Of a stretch of DNA of 64,000 bases, positions 50,977-60,000 are shown one piece after another; the stretch's first letter is position 1; the number at the start of each line of letters is the position of its first letter. This DNA comes from Streptomyces vinaceus (GTDB taxonomy: Bacteria; Actinomycetota; Actinomycetes; Streptomycetales; Streptomycetaceae), in contig NZ_CP023692.1 of NCBI RefSeq assembly GCF_008704935.1, positions 5,609,001 to 5,673,000 of the forward strand. Reading direction: 5' to 3'. Both the position numbers and the translations under genes were made by a program. The notes beneath the pieces are model-generated. The model was given only the letters and a program-made list of their open reading frames with translations. It had not been told where the DNA came from and did not search any database.

Positions 50977-51948
50977 TCACCCGTCTGCCGCAGCCACGTC
51001 CCGCAGCAGTTGGGTGAAGGCCGCCTCGTCCACCACCGGCGTACCGAAGGACTTCGCCTTGACCGTCTTGGAGGTGGCCGAGTCGGGGTCGTTCGTCACG
51101 AGCAGGCTCGTGAGCCGCGACACACTCGTCGCCACGTGCAGCCCGGCCTCGACCGCGCGGTCCTCCAGCAGCTCCCGGTCGACCGAGGTGTCACCCGAGA
51201 AGGCGATCCGCATGCCCTGCTTGAGCGGCTTTCCGTCCTCGAAGCGCCCGGGGTTGGGGTGCGGGCACGGCGGCCGCTTGCGCGAGGGACGCCAGCTGTT
51301 GGTCCCGTACGAGGCCTGCCGGCCGATCCGCGGGGTGACGGGGGAGTCCGACCACTCCGTCAGCGGCCGGCACTCCAGCAGGGGCAGGCGTACGCCGTCC
51401 CGCGCGGCGGCGTGCAGGGAGGGCCGGAACGCCTCCGCGAGCACGCGGGCGTCGTCGAGCGCGTGGTGGGCGCGCTGCTGGACCACGCCGAAGTGCGCGG
51501 CGAGCGACTCCAGCTTGTGGTTGGGCAGCGGGAGGTTCAGCTCCTTCGACAGGGCGATGGTGCACAGCCGCTGACGGACCGGCGCGGTCTCGGCGGCCCG
51601 CGCGTACTCCCGGGCGATCATCTGCCAGTCGAACATGGCGTTGTGCGCGACCAGCACCCGGTCCGCGAGCCGGCCCGCGAACTCCTCGGCGATGTCCTTG
51701 AAGAGCGGCGCGTCCTGGAGCATGTCGCTGGTCAGCCCGTGGATCCAGACGGGGCCGGGATCGCGCTGCGGGTTGACCAGGGTGTACCAGTGGTCCTCCA
51801 CATTGCCCTGAGCGTCGAGCCGGTAGACGGCGGCGGAGATTATCCGGTCGTCGCGAGCGAGCCCGGTCGTCTCCACGTCGACGACCGCGTACCCGTCGGG
51901 GTACGCGGTCGGCCACGTCGTCTCTGCGGTCGTACGGTCGTCGAGCAT
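50977..51948 (-). CDS. DEDDh 3'-5' exonuclease with C-terminal BRCT domain
   Basis: 323 residues. Exonuclease domain: YAVVDVETTGL (Exo I, Asp-x-Glu), VLVAHNAMFDWQMI (Exo II) and RAHHALDDARVLAEAF (Exo III His and Asp). The C-terminal 85 residues (GMRIAFSGDTSVDRELLEDRAVEAGLHV... LLVTNDPDSATSKTVKAKSFGTPVVDEAAF) form a BRCT domain like that of DNA ligase. DnaQ-like proofreading or repair is likely, with BRCT supplying phospho-peptide or DNA contacts. ATG 51948 is a choice; GTG 51954 is also in frame. Confidence 0.92.
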   Translation of the reverse strand: MLDDRTTAETTWPTAYPDGYAVVDVETTGLARDDRIISAAVYRLDAQGNVEDHWYTLVNPQRDPGPVWIHGLTSDMLQDAPLFKDIAEEFAGRLADRVLVAHNAMFDWQMIAREYARAAETAPVRQRLCTIALSKELNLPLPNHKLESLAAHFGVVQQRAHHALDDARVLAEAFRPSLHAAARDGVRLPLLECRPLTEWSDSPVTPRIGRQASYGTNSWRPSRKRPPCPHPNPGRFEDGKPLKQGMRIAFSGDTSVDRELLEDRAVEAGLHVATSVSRLTSLLVTNDPDSATSKTVKAKSFGTPVVDEAAFTQLLRDVAAADG

Positions 51949-52029
51949 GGTCACAGAGGATATCGGCACACACTGACACCTGATGCCCCTCGGGTTCGGC
52001 CGGCCCGGGCGCGGGGCCGGCAAAGCGGA

Positions 52030-52665
52030 CTACCGCGGAGGCGGGTTCGGTGACGCCAGCAGGGAGCGGACCAGGGCGCGCAGGGAGAGCAGGAACAGCC
52101 GCTCCGGGTCGGCCGGGCGGGCCAGGGCGCGGGCGAGCTCCGGGTCGTCGGGGGCCACGGAAGGGTCCCAGAGGTCGCTCTCGGCGGGGGACTGGGCGGG
52201 GGAACGCTCGCGGTTGCGTTCGACGAGGAGGTACCCCACGATCTGGAACTGGACCGCGCGCACGGCGTCGGCGGCCCGTGCCCCGCGCAGCCCGGCCGCG
52301 TGCACCTCGTGGACCAGGGCCTGCTGGGCGGGCAGGAACATCCGCTCGGTGAGGCCGCGTTCGTGGACCATCGCGATCAGGTGGGGCCGCTCGCGCAGTT
52401 CGCGGCGCAGGATCCGGGCCACGGAGAGGATCCGCTCGGCGGGGGTGCGGCCGGCCGGCCGTATCGCGCCCATCTCCTGGACGGTCCGCTCCACGAGCGC
52501 GTCGAGCAGGGACTCGCGGTTGCCGACGTGCCAGTAGATGGACGTCACCGCCGTGCCCAGCTCGGCCGCGAGCTTGCGCATGGTGAGGGCGGCCGGGCCG
52601 TGCTGCTTGACCAGCGAGGCGGCCGCCGCCAGCACCTCGTCACGGGTGAGCGCGCTTCTGGCCAT
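52030..52665 (-). CDS. TetR-family repressor of the catabolic operon
   Basis: 211 residues. HTH in the first 50 residues (LTRDEVLAAAASLVKQHGPA then LTMRKLAAELGTAVTSIYWHVGNRESLLDALV); the C-terminal ligand domain follows. GGGAGAAGG precedes ATG 52665. It is divergent from a four-gene operon, with a perfect palindrome between, so it very probably controls that operon and itself. Ligand unknown, presumably the pathway substrate. Confidence 0.92.
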   Translation of the reverse strand: MARSALTRDEVLAAAASLVKQHGPAALTMRKLAAELGTAVTSIYWHVGNRESLLDALVERTVQEMGAIRPAGRTPAERILSVARILRRELRERPHLIAMVHERGLTERMFLPAQQALVHEVHAAGLRGARAADAVRAVQFQIVGYLLVERNRERSPAQSPAESDLWDPSVAPDDPELARALARPADPERLFLLSLRALVRSLLASPNPPPR

Positions 52666-52738
52666 GGCCTTCTCCCGCCAATCTGTCGGATCGTCAGTTC
52701 TGGTCCGTGCAGGGGTCTTTACCCTTCATCGGTCGCGG

Positions 52739-52753
52739 TGTAACTGTGTTACA
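52739..52753. promoter_or_regulatory. TetR operator
   Basis: Perfect palindrome tgtaac-tgt-gttaca in the 114-base divergent gap, 26 bases before the first operon ATG. The length and spacing are typical for TetR-family sites. Confidence 0.75.
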
Positions 52754-52779
52754 GAACCTACCGAAGGGTGGCGCGAGAC

Positions 52780-53592
52780 ATGGCACGCGTACGGTACGGA
52801 GCGCGCACCGAGGCCGAGATCACGGCGTCGCGCGAGAAGAGTTCCCAGCTCCCCGACATCTGGTCCACCGGAGTGGTGGCGGTCTGGGAGAGCGACCCGG
52901 ACGTGGTGGCGGCGGTCCTGCCGCCACCGCTCAAGCCCGCCGAGCGGCCCCTCGTACGGGCCAACATCAGCAAGGTCGACCTGCCCGGCTACCCCCTCGG
53001 CGCCGGTTCGGTGGCGGTCGCCGCACAGCACGGCGGGGTCGAGGGCTGGTACCCGCTGGTCATGCCGATGACCCACGAGCGGGCCCTGATCGGCGGCCGC
53101 GAGGTCTTCGGCGAGCCGAAGAAGCTGGGCGAGGTGGAGGTGGAGCGCGAGGGGCTCGTCGTACGGGCCTCCCTGGCCCGGCACGGGATCGCGTTCGTGG
53201 AGGTGCGCGGGGCGGTGGACCGCCCGCTGCCGCTGCCCGAACCGGCCGCCAAGACCGACTTCTACTTCAAGTTCCTCCCGGCGGTGGACGGTTCGGGATT
53301 CGACGCCGACCCGGTGCTCGTACACGTCACCCGCAACGAGAAGGTCCGCAAGCTGGAGCACATCACCGGTGACGTGGTCCTGCGCGAGTCGATGTTCGAC
53401 CCGGTCGCCGACCTCCCCGTACGGCGGATCGTGGAGATCACCATCGGCGAGAAGACCACCGACCAGAAGGGCCGCGTCGTCGAGCGCGTCAGCGCCCAGG
53501 CGCTCCTCCCCTACATCCACCAGCGCTACGACGACCCGATGCAGATCCTCGACGCGCCCCCGGAGGGATCGTCGCAGGGGAGGGCGACATGA
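52780..53592 (+). CDS. Acetoacetate decarboxylase-family enzyme
   Basis: 270 residues. The Schiff-base lysine pair is kept: Lys114-Lys115 in GREVFGEPKKLGEVEV, matching the Lys-Lys of classical acetoacetate decarboxylase. YPLVMPMTHERALIGGRE and DFYFKFLPAVDG also fit the superfamily. Members include decarboxylases, aldolase-dehydratases and hydratases, so the reaction is open. ATG 52780 chosen; GTG 52768 has a worse-spaced ribosome site. Ends in an ATGA overlap with the SDR gene. Confidence 0.88.
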   Translation: MARVRYGARTEAEITASREKSSQLPDIWSTGVVAVWESDPDVVAAVLPPPLKPAERPLVRANISKVDLPGYPLGAGSVAVAAQHGGVEGWYPLVMPMTHERALIGGREVFGEPKKLGEVEVEREGLVVRASLARHGIAFVEVRGAVDRPLPLPEPAAKTDFYFKFLPAVDGSGFDADPVLVHVTRNEKVRKLEHITGDVVLRESMFDPVADLPVRRIVEITIGEKTTDQKGRVVERVSAQALLPYIHQRYDDPMQILDAPPEGSSQGRAT

Positions 53593-54473
53593 GGCTCGAA
53601 CCCGGACAGGTGGCCGTCGTCACCGGCGCCGCCAGCGGCATCGGGCTCGCGATGGCCCGGCGCTTCGCCGCCGAGGGGCTGAAGGTCGTCCTCGCCGACG
53701 TGGAGGAGGGGGCCCTGCGCAAGGCCGCGGACGAGCTGGCCGCCGACGGCGCCCAGGTGCTCGCCCGGCCCGTCGACGTCAGCGACCGCGACAGCGTCAT
53801 CGCCCTCGCCGACGCCGCGTACGACGCCTTCGGCGCCGTGCACGTGCTCTGCAACAACGCGGGCGTCGGCTCCGGGGCCGAGGGCCGGATGTGGGAGCAC
53901 GAGCCCAACGACTGGAAATGGGCGTTCTCCGTCAACGTCTGGGGCGTCTTCCACGGCATCCAGGCCTTCGTCCCCCGCATGATCGCGGGCGGCGGCCCCG
54001 GCCACGTCGTCAACACCTCCTCCGGCGACGGCGGCATCGCCCCGCTGCCCACCGCCTCCGTCTACGCCGTCACCAAGGCGGCCGTGGTCACCATGACCGA
54101 GTCGCTGTACGCCCACCTCAAGGCGGTGCGCGCGCCCGTCGGCGCCTCCGTCCTCTTCCCCGGACCGCACATGCTGCGCACCGGGCTGTGGGAGTCGCAC
54201 CGCAACCGGCCCGAGCGGTACGCGAAGCAGCGGCCGCGCAAGACCCCGTACCGCAGCCTCGACCAGTACGAGGCCGCGATGAAGCAGGCCGGCCACGCGG
54301 TGGACTTCACCCCGGTGGAGGAGGTCGCCGAGCACGTCGTCGACGGCATCCGCGCCGACCGCTTCTGGATGCTCCCGGCGAGCGAGCACAGCGACCGGCA
54401 GATCCGCGCCCGGTCGCAGTCGATGCTCGACCGCGCCAATCCCGCCTATCTGGAGAGCTTCATCCTCGACTGA
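53589..54473 (+). CDS. SDR-family NAD(P)-dependent dehydrogenase
   Basis: 294 residues. Complete classical SDR set: TGAASGIGLAMARRFAAEG, VLCNNAGVGSG, NTSSGDGGIAPL (Ser) and SVYAVTKAAVVTMTESL (Tyr-x3-Lys). A C-terminal extension of about 70 residues contains QYEAAMKQAGHAVDFTPVEE and a final RANPAYLESFILD. Translationally coupled to the decarboxylase-like gene (ATGA). Likely oxidises a hydroxy intermediate or reduces a ketone; direction unknown. Confidence 0.92.
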   Translation: MRLEPGQVAVVTGAASGIGLAMARRFAAEGLKVVLADVEEGALRKAADELAADGAQVLARPVDVSDRDSVIALADAAYDAFGAVHVLCNNAGVGSGAEGRMWEHEPNDWKWAFSVNVWGVFHGIQAFVPRMIAGGGPGHVVNTSSGDGGIAPLPTASVYAVTKAAVVTMTESLYAHLKAVRAPVGASVLFPGPHMLRTGLWESHRNRPERYAKQRPRKTPYRSLDQYEAAMKQAGHAVDFTPVEEVAEHVVDGIRADRFWMLPASEHSDRQIRARSQSMLDRANPAYLESFILD

Positions 54474-54483
54474 GGAGCGACCG

Positions 54484-55779
54484 TTGAACGACAGCAGTGC
54501 GTACGAAGACCCGTACCTGATCATTTCCTCCGACTGCCACGCGGGACTGCCGACCGAGCAGTACCGCCCGTATCTTGACTCCCGCTTCCACCCCCAGTTC
54601 GACGAGTTCCTCGGCCAGCGCGACGCCCGCCGCGCCGAGGCCACGAAGCTCGGCGTCCGCAACGAGGCCTTCGCCGAGAAGTGGTTCCACGATCACGAGG
54701 AAGGCCTGCGGGGCGGCTGGGACACCGGTCAGCGGCTGAAGGAGCTCGACGGCGACGGGGTCGCCGCCGAGGTGGTCTTCCCCGACGCCGACGCCGTGGA
54801 CAGCCAGACCGCCGCCCCCTTCGGGGTCGGCCTCGGGCTCTCCGGCGACCAGGACCCCGAGCTCGGCATGGCGGGCGCGCAGGCGCACAACCGCTGGCTG
54901 GCCGAGTTCGTCTCCGAGACCCCCGAACGGCACTGCGGGGTCGCCCTGCTGCCCATCACGGGCGAACCGGCGAAGGTCGTCGCCGAGGTGTACCGGGCCA
55001 AGGAGTCCGGGCTCGGCGCGCTGATGATCCCCGCGATGTGGGTGGACAAGGCGCCCTACCACGACCGCCGCTACGACCCCGTGTGGGCGGCGGCGGCCGA
55101 GACGCGGATGCCGATCGTCACCCACTCGGGATCCTCGCCGCGCCACGAGTACGGCGACCACCTGGGCATCTTCGTCTCCGAAGTCACGTGGTGGCCCTCG
55201 CGCCCGCTGTGGTTCCTGCTCTGGTCGGGGGTCTTCGAGCGGCACCCGGGGCTGAAGTTCGGCGTCGCCGAGTCGGGCTGCTGGTGGCTGCCGAACCAGC
55301 TGTGGTTCATGGACCGGCTCTACCTCGGGGCGCACGGCGGCAAGAAGCTGTCGCCGTTCGAGGAGCTCAAGCGCCCGCCGAGCGAGTACCTGGACCGCCA
55401 GGTGTTCATCTGCGCGACCAACACCAAGCGGCGCGAGCTCGCCCAGCGCTACGAGATCGGCGTGGACAACATCCTGTGGGGCTCGGACTTCCCGCACCCC
55501 GAGGGGACCTGGCCGAGCACCCGGACCTGGCTGAAGAACACCTTCCACGACATCCCCGTCGGCGAGACCCGCCGGATGCTGGGCCTGGCGGCGGCGGACG
55601 TCTTCGGCTTCGACACGCGCAAGCTGGCCCCGCTCGCCCGGCGGATCGGCCCGACCCCGGCGGAGCTGGGGCAGCCGGCCGACCAGGCCGCGGTGGAGGC
55701 CTCGTGGGCCCGCTCGCGGGAGACGGGCCGCCACTGGCTGACGGGCGAGGACTTCCCGGCCCTGGGGGTGACCCGATGA
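54484..55779 (+). CDS. Amidohydrolase family 2 protein (copy 1)
   Basis: 431 residues of the ACMSD-like amidohydrolase_2 superfamily. Metal motif near the N-terminus is SSDCHAGLPTEQYRPYL (Asp-x-His with Ala where the second His is expected). Later motifs: THSGSSP, HPGLKFGVAESG and WGSDFPHPEGTW. TTG start with GAGGAG upstream. It overlaps copy 2 by four bases (ATGA). Relatives decarboxylate or hydrolyse aromatic and cyclic acids; the substrate here is unknown. Confidence 0.9.
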   Translation: MNDSSAYEDPYLIISSDCHAGLPTEQYRPYLDSRFHPQFDEFLGQRDARRAEATKLGVRNEAFAEKWFHDHEEGLRGGWDTGQRLKELDGDGVAAEVVFPDADAVDSQTAAPFGVGLGLSGDQDPELGMAGAQAHNRWLAEFVSETPERHCGVALLPITGEPAKVVAEVYRAKESGLGALMIPAMWVDKAPYHDRRYDPVWAAAAETRMPIVTHSGSSPRHEYGDHLGIFVSEVTWWPSRPLWFLLWSGVFERHPGLKFGVAESGCWWLPNQLWFMDRLYLGAHGGKKLSPFEELKRPPSEYLDRQVFICATNTKRRELAQRYEIGVDNILWGSDFPHPEGTWPSTRTWLKNTFHDIPVGETRRMLGLAAADVFGFDTRKLAPLARRIGPTPAELGQPADQAAVEASWARSRETGRHWLTGEDFPALGVTR

Positions 55780-57017
55780 CGGACACGGACGCGGACGAGG
55801 ACCGGGACCGGTACACGGTCATCTCGGCGGACTGCCACGCGGGCGCGGACCTGCTGGACTACAGGCCGTACCTGGAGAAGCGGTACCACGAGGAGTTCGA
55901 CGCCTGGGCCGCCACGTACGTGAACCCGTACGAGGACCTCCTCGCGGACACCGCCGACCGCAACTGGAACTCGGCGCGCCGGCTCTCGGAGCTGGAGGCG
56001 GACGGCATCGTGGCGGAGGTGGTCTTCCCCAACACCATCCCGCCGTTCTTCCCGAAGGCCTCGCTGATGGCGCAGCCGCCGACGGCCGAGGAGTACGCGA
56101 TGCGCTGGGCGGGGCTCCAGGCGCACAACCGCTGGCTGGCGGACTTCTGCGCCGACGCGCCGGGCAGGCGGGCGGGCGTGGTGCAGATCCTCCTCAACGA
56201 CGTGGACGCGGCGGTGAAGGAGATCCGCCGCACGCGGGAGGCAGGCCTCACGGGCGGCATCCTGCTGCCGGGCGTCCCGCCGGGCTCGACGGTGCCCGAG
56301 CTGTACTCGTCGGCGTACGACCCGATCTGGGCGGTGTGCGACGAGCTGGACGTCCCGGTCAACCACCACGGCGGCTCGGCGTCACCGCCGCTCGGGGACG
56401 AGCCGGCCGCGCGGGCCGTCTTCATGGTGGAGACGACCTGGTTCTCGCACCGGGCCCTGTGGCACCTGGTCTTCGGCGGCGCCTTCCGCCGCCATCCGGG
56501 CTTGAAGCTGGTCCTGACCGAGCAGGGCTCGGGGTGGATCCCGGGCGTGCTCGACATGCTGGACTACTACCACGGCCGCCTGGTCGCGGCCTCGGCGACG
56601 GCGGAGTCGAAGTTCGGGGCGGGCCTGGCGGAGTCGATGGGCAAGGGCCCGAGCGAGGTCTGGCGGGACAACTGCTTCGTGGGGGCCAGCTTCATGCGCC
56701 CGCACGAGGTCCCGCTGCGGGACCGGATCGGCCTCGACAAGATCATGTGGGGCAGCGACTACCCCCACGACGAGGGCACCACCCCGTTCTCCCGCGAGGG
56801 CCTCCGCATCGCCTACGCGGGCCTCCCGAGGAAGGAGGTGACCGCCATGGTGGGCGGCAACGCGGCCCGCGTCTACGGCTTCGACCTGGCCCTGCTGGAC
56901 GCGGTCGCGGCCAAGCACGGCCCGACGGTCGCGGAGATCGCGGAGCCCCTGGACACGATCCCCCCGCAGGCCACGAGCCCCGCCTTCGCCCGAGGCGGCT
57001 CGGTCCGCATCTGGTAG
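55776..57017 (+). CDS. Amidohydrolase family 2 protein (copy 2)
   Basis: 413 residues, paralog of the upstream gene with the same motif order: SADCHAGADLLDYRPYL, HHGGSASPP, HPGLKLVLTEQGSGWIP and WGSDYPHDEGT. Several inserted residues differ around the barrel loops. The tandem arrangement suggests either successive steps or a heteromeric enzyme. Last gene of the TetR-controlled operon; it ends 22 bases before the convergent NACHT gene, with no clear hairpin. Confidence 0.9.
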   Translation: MTDTDADEDRDRYTVISADCHAGADLLDYRPYLEKRYHEEFDAWAATYVNPYEDLLADTADRNWNSARRLSELEADGIVAEVVFPNTIPPFFPKASLMAQPPTAEEYAMRWAGLQAHNRWLADFCADAPGRRAGVVQILLNDVDAAVKEIRRTREAGLTGGILLPGVPPGSTVPELYSSAYDPIWAVCDELDVPVNHHGGSASPPLGDEPAARAVFMVETTWFSHRALWHLVFGGAFRRHPGLKLVLTEQGSGWIPGVLDMLDYYHGRLVAASATAESKFGAGLAESMGKGPSEVWRDNCFVGASFMRPHEVPLRDRIGLDKIMWGSDYPHDEGTTPFSREGLRIAYAGLPRKEVTAMVGGNAARVYGFDLALLDAVAAKHGPTVAEIAEPLDTIPPQATSPAFARGGSVRIW

Positions 57018-57039
57018 CCCGCCGGCCCGTTGGGGCGGC

Positions 57040-60000
57040 TCACGGCCGTCGGAGCCTGAGCCGCTCCGGCGGGATGCCCTCGGCACCGGTGACCTCCGCG
57101 GTGCCGAACACCGTGACCGTGAGCCCGTCCAGGCCGGACAGCGGACTGAGGTCGTGGGTCTCCCCGCAGTGGTTCAGCATGAGGTTCCTCAGGCCGGGCA
57201 GGGCCCGCAGTGGAGCGAGGTCGCCGACGGAGCACTGGTTCAGCGACAGGGCGGTGAGCCGATCGTGTCGGGGCAGCCGGGCGAGGTCCGGTGCCGCGGC
57301 GGTGACGGTCAGGCTCGTGAGCGCGGGCTTGGCGACCCGGGCGAGCTCGTCGGCCTGGCCGTCGCCGGTGACCGCCAGTGACCGCAGCCCGGTCCAGCGG
57401 TCCAGACCCTCCAGTGACAGGCCCTCCGCTCCCCGGAGCAGGTGGAGGGTCTGCAGCCCTTCCGGGAGCGGGAGATCGCCGACCCGGTCCGCGGACGTCC
57501 GGCAGCCCAGGGCCAGGGTGTCCAGGCCGAGTTCGCGCAGCGGCTCCAAGGGGACGCGGTCCGGCAGGCCGACCAGGCTGAGCTCGCGCAGCGGCAGCCC
57601 GGCGAGCGGCGCGAGGTCGGTCACGTTCGGGCACAGGGACAGCCCCAGGAAGGCCAGGCGGTCGAGCGGCGCCAGCAGGGACAGGTCACCGAGGCCTTCG
57701 TTGCGGTAGACGAAGAGCCATTCGAGGTCCGGGCGCCGTCCGACCAGCTCGGGCAGGCCGGGGGCCCAGTGCAGGTTGATCCTCTTCACCTGGGTGAGCC
57801 GTCCGACCTGGGCCAACTGCTCCCCGGTGCTCACCAGCAGGCTCGCACCGGACATCGGGGCCGCCGAGAGAACCGCGTCGGCGTACTCGCCCGCATCGAA
57901 CCGGCCCCAGCTGTCCGCCAGGGCGTAGGCCACGTTCAGGCGGTTGTCCCGCCGGAACCGGGCGATGATCTCCAGGGCGCGCACCCCGCCGACCAGCCCC
58001 GCCGTGCGGACGATCGCCTCCGCTTCGTCCTCGCCGAGATCGTCGTCCAGGGGCAGCAGTTCCAGCACGAGCTCGCCGGCCTTGGCCAGCTCCTCCGCCT
58101 GACCGCGGGTCCGGGGCGGCAGCAGGCGCGCCGTGCGCTCCTGTACGTCGGCGCGCACGGCCGGGTCCAGTTCCGGGGCGTGTTCCAGGCAGGCCGCCGC
58201 CAGCAGGATCAGGCGGTTGCGGGCGCCTTTGACCTTGTCCGCCCGGCGGAGCAGCCCCCGCAGGATGCGGACCCGCTCGTCCGGGCGGGCGTGGCCCACG
58301 GCCATGCGGACCACGTCGTCCCAGGTGTCGTCCTGGGCGTTCTTCACCAGCACGCCGAAGTCCCTGGCCTCCACCGCCGCCTTCGCGCCCAGGTAGTCCT
58401 GGAAGGTGCGGTGGACGAAGTCCACGGAGCCCCGGACCGGTTCGCGCAGCAGTCCGCTGCGGATCAGCAGGTGGGAGAAGACCTGCTCCGCATCGGCCCG
58501 TACCTGGGGCATCGCGTCCAGCCACTCGCCCACCATCTCCACGGCCTCCTCCCGGACCGCCTCGACCTGGCCGTTCCTGATCAGCCAGTACGCGAACCGC
58601 TGGAGCAGCGCGATCTGCTCCTCCCGGGTGAGGTACACACCCTCGACGCCGAGGATCTCCCGCTCGGTGTCGCGCCGGACCAGCAGCATGTCCAGCGCCG
58701 CGTCGTACAGCTCCTTCCGCGCCCGCGGCAGCTGCATGCGGCGGTCCTGGTTCAGGGCGCACAGCAGCGCGCACATCAGCGGGTTCGTCGCCAGCCGGCC
58801 GAGGTCGCGGCGGCCGGCGACCGCCTCCAGCAGCGAAGCCTCGTACGCGTCCACCTCCTGGCCCTCCGCCCGGGCCGCCGCGTGCCAGTGCCTGACGAAG
58901 GCCCGTACGTCCTCCCGCTCCATCGGCAGCAGCGAGTGCGGGGCGAACCCCTGACCGGCGAGCCAGCTCTCGGGGACCGCCGACGGCCGGGTCGTCACCA
59001 CGTACCGCGCCTTCGGGAACGCGGTGATCAGCGAGCGCAGCCACGCCTCCGTGCGGGTGCGCAGCCGCTGCGGGACCTCGTCCACGCCGTCCACCAGGAC
59101 CAACGCCCGCCCCGAGGCCATCAGTTCCTCGACCCACCCCGGCGGAGCCGTCAGCGGTACGCCCGAGGCCCGCAGGAACTCCTCCGGCAGCGGGAGGGCG
59201 TCGGCCGACGTGAAGGAGCGCAGGCGCAGCACGAACGGTACGCACGTGCTCCACGGCCCCTCGGCCTGCCGGGCGGCGTTCAGCGCCAGCCACTGCACCA
59301 GCGTGCTCTTGCCCGACCCCGCCGGGCCCCGCAGCAGGACCCGCTCCGCCGTGCCGAGCGCCTGCTCCGCCCTGACGGAGGTCTGGTGCGTCCCGGGCCC
59401 GCCCGGCATCAGCTCCTGCTCGCCGGTCACCGCGAGGCTGATGTACGCGAGGTCCAGGGGCCATTCCTGGCGCGCCCGGCCGGTGGTCACGCCGAACAGC
59501 TGAAGTCGCCCGTGGGCCTCGGCGACGTACCGCGCGTAGCGTTCCTCGAAGGCGTGGGCCGCCCCGTCCGAGCGGTCCGCAAGCCGGTCCAGCGCCCGCC
59601 CCAACTCGCCGGTCCGGCGCACCAGTTCCACGTCCGTCCGGGCGCCGAAGGCCGGGAGGGTCGTCACGTACTCCACCGCGTGTGCGCAGCACAGGCGGAT
59701 CAGGCGCCCGTACAGCGCCCCGGCCGGCGGGCTCAGCCCGGGCGGGGGCGGCGGGAGGGTGGCCGCCAGGGCCGCGGGGTCCAGGTCCACTGCGAACAGC
59801 GACTCCGGAGTCAGCGGCCCGAGCGTGGCGAAGGCGTCCGCGACCGCGTCCAGCGCCGCCAGGCGCTCGTGCTCCGGCAGTGATCCGCACGCCGGGCCCA
59901 TGCGGGACGCCAGGGCCTGCGTCAGGCGGCGGATCTCCGGGTCGCCGAGCTCCGCCGGGCGGCGCCAGCGCGGGGCCGGGGCGGCCGGGTCCGCCGCCAG

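Noticed and set aside
57442..59883. 813-codon open frame on the plus strand
   Set aside because: Antisense to the NACHT-LRR gene; Gln/Arg/Val-rich with no domain.
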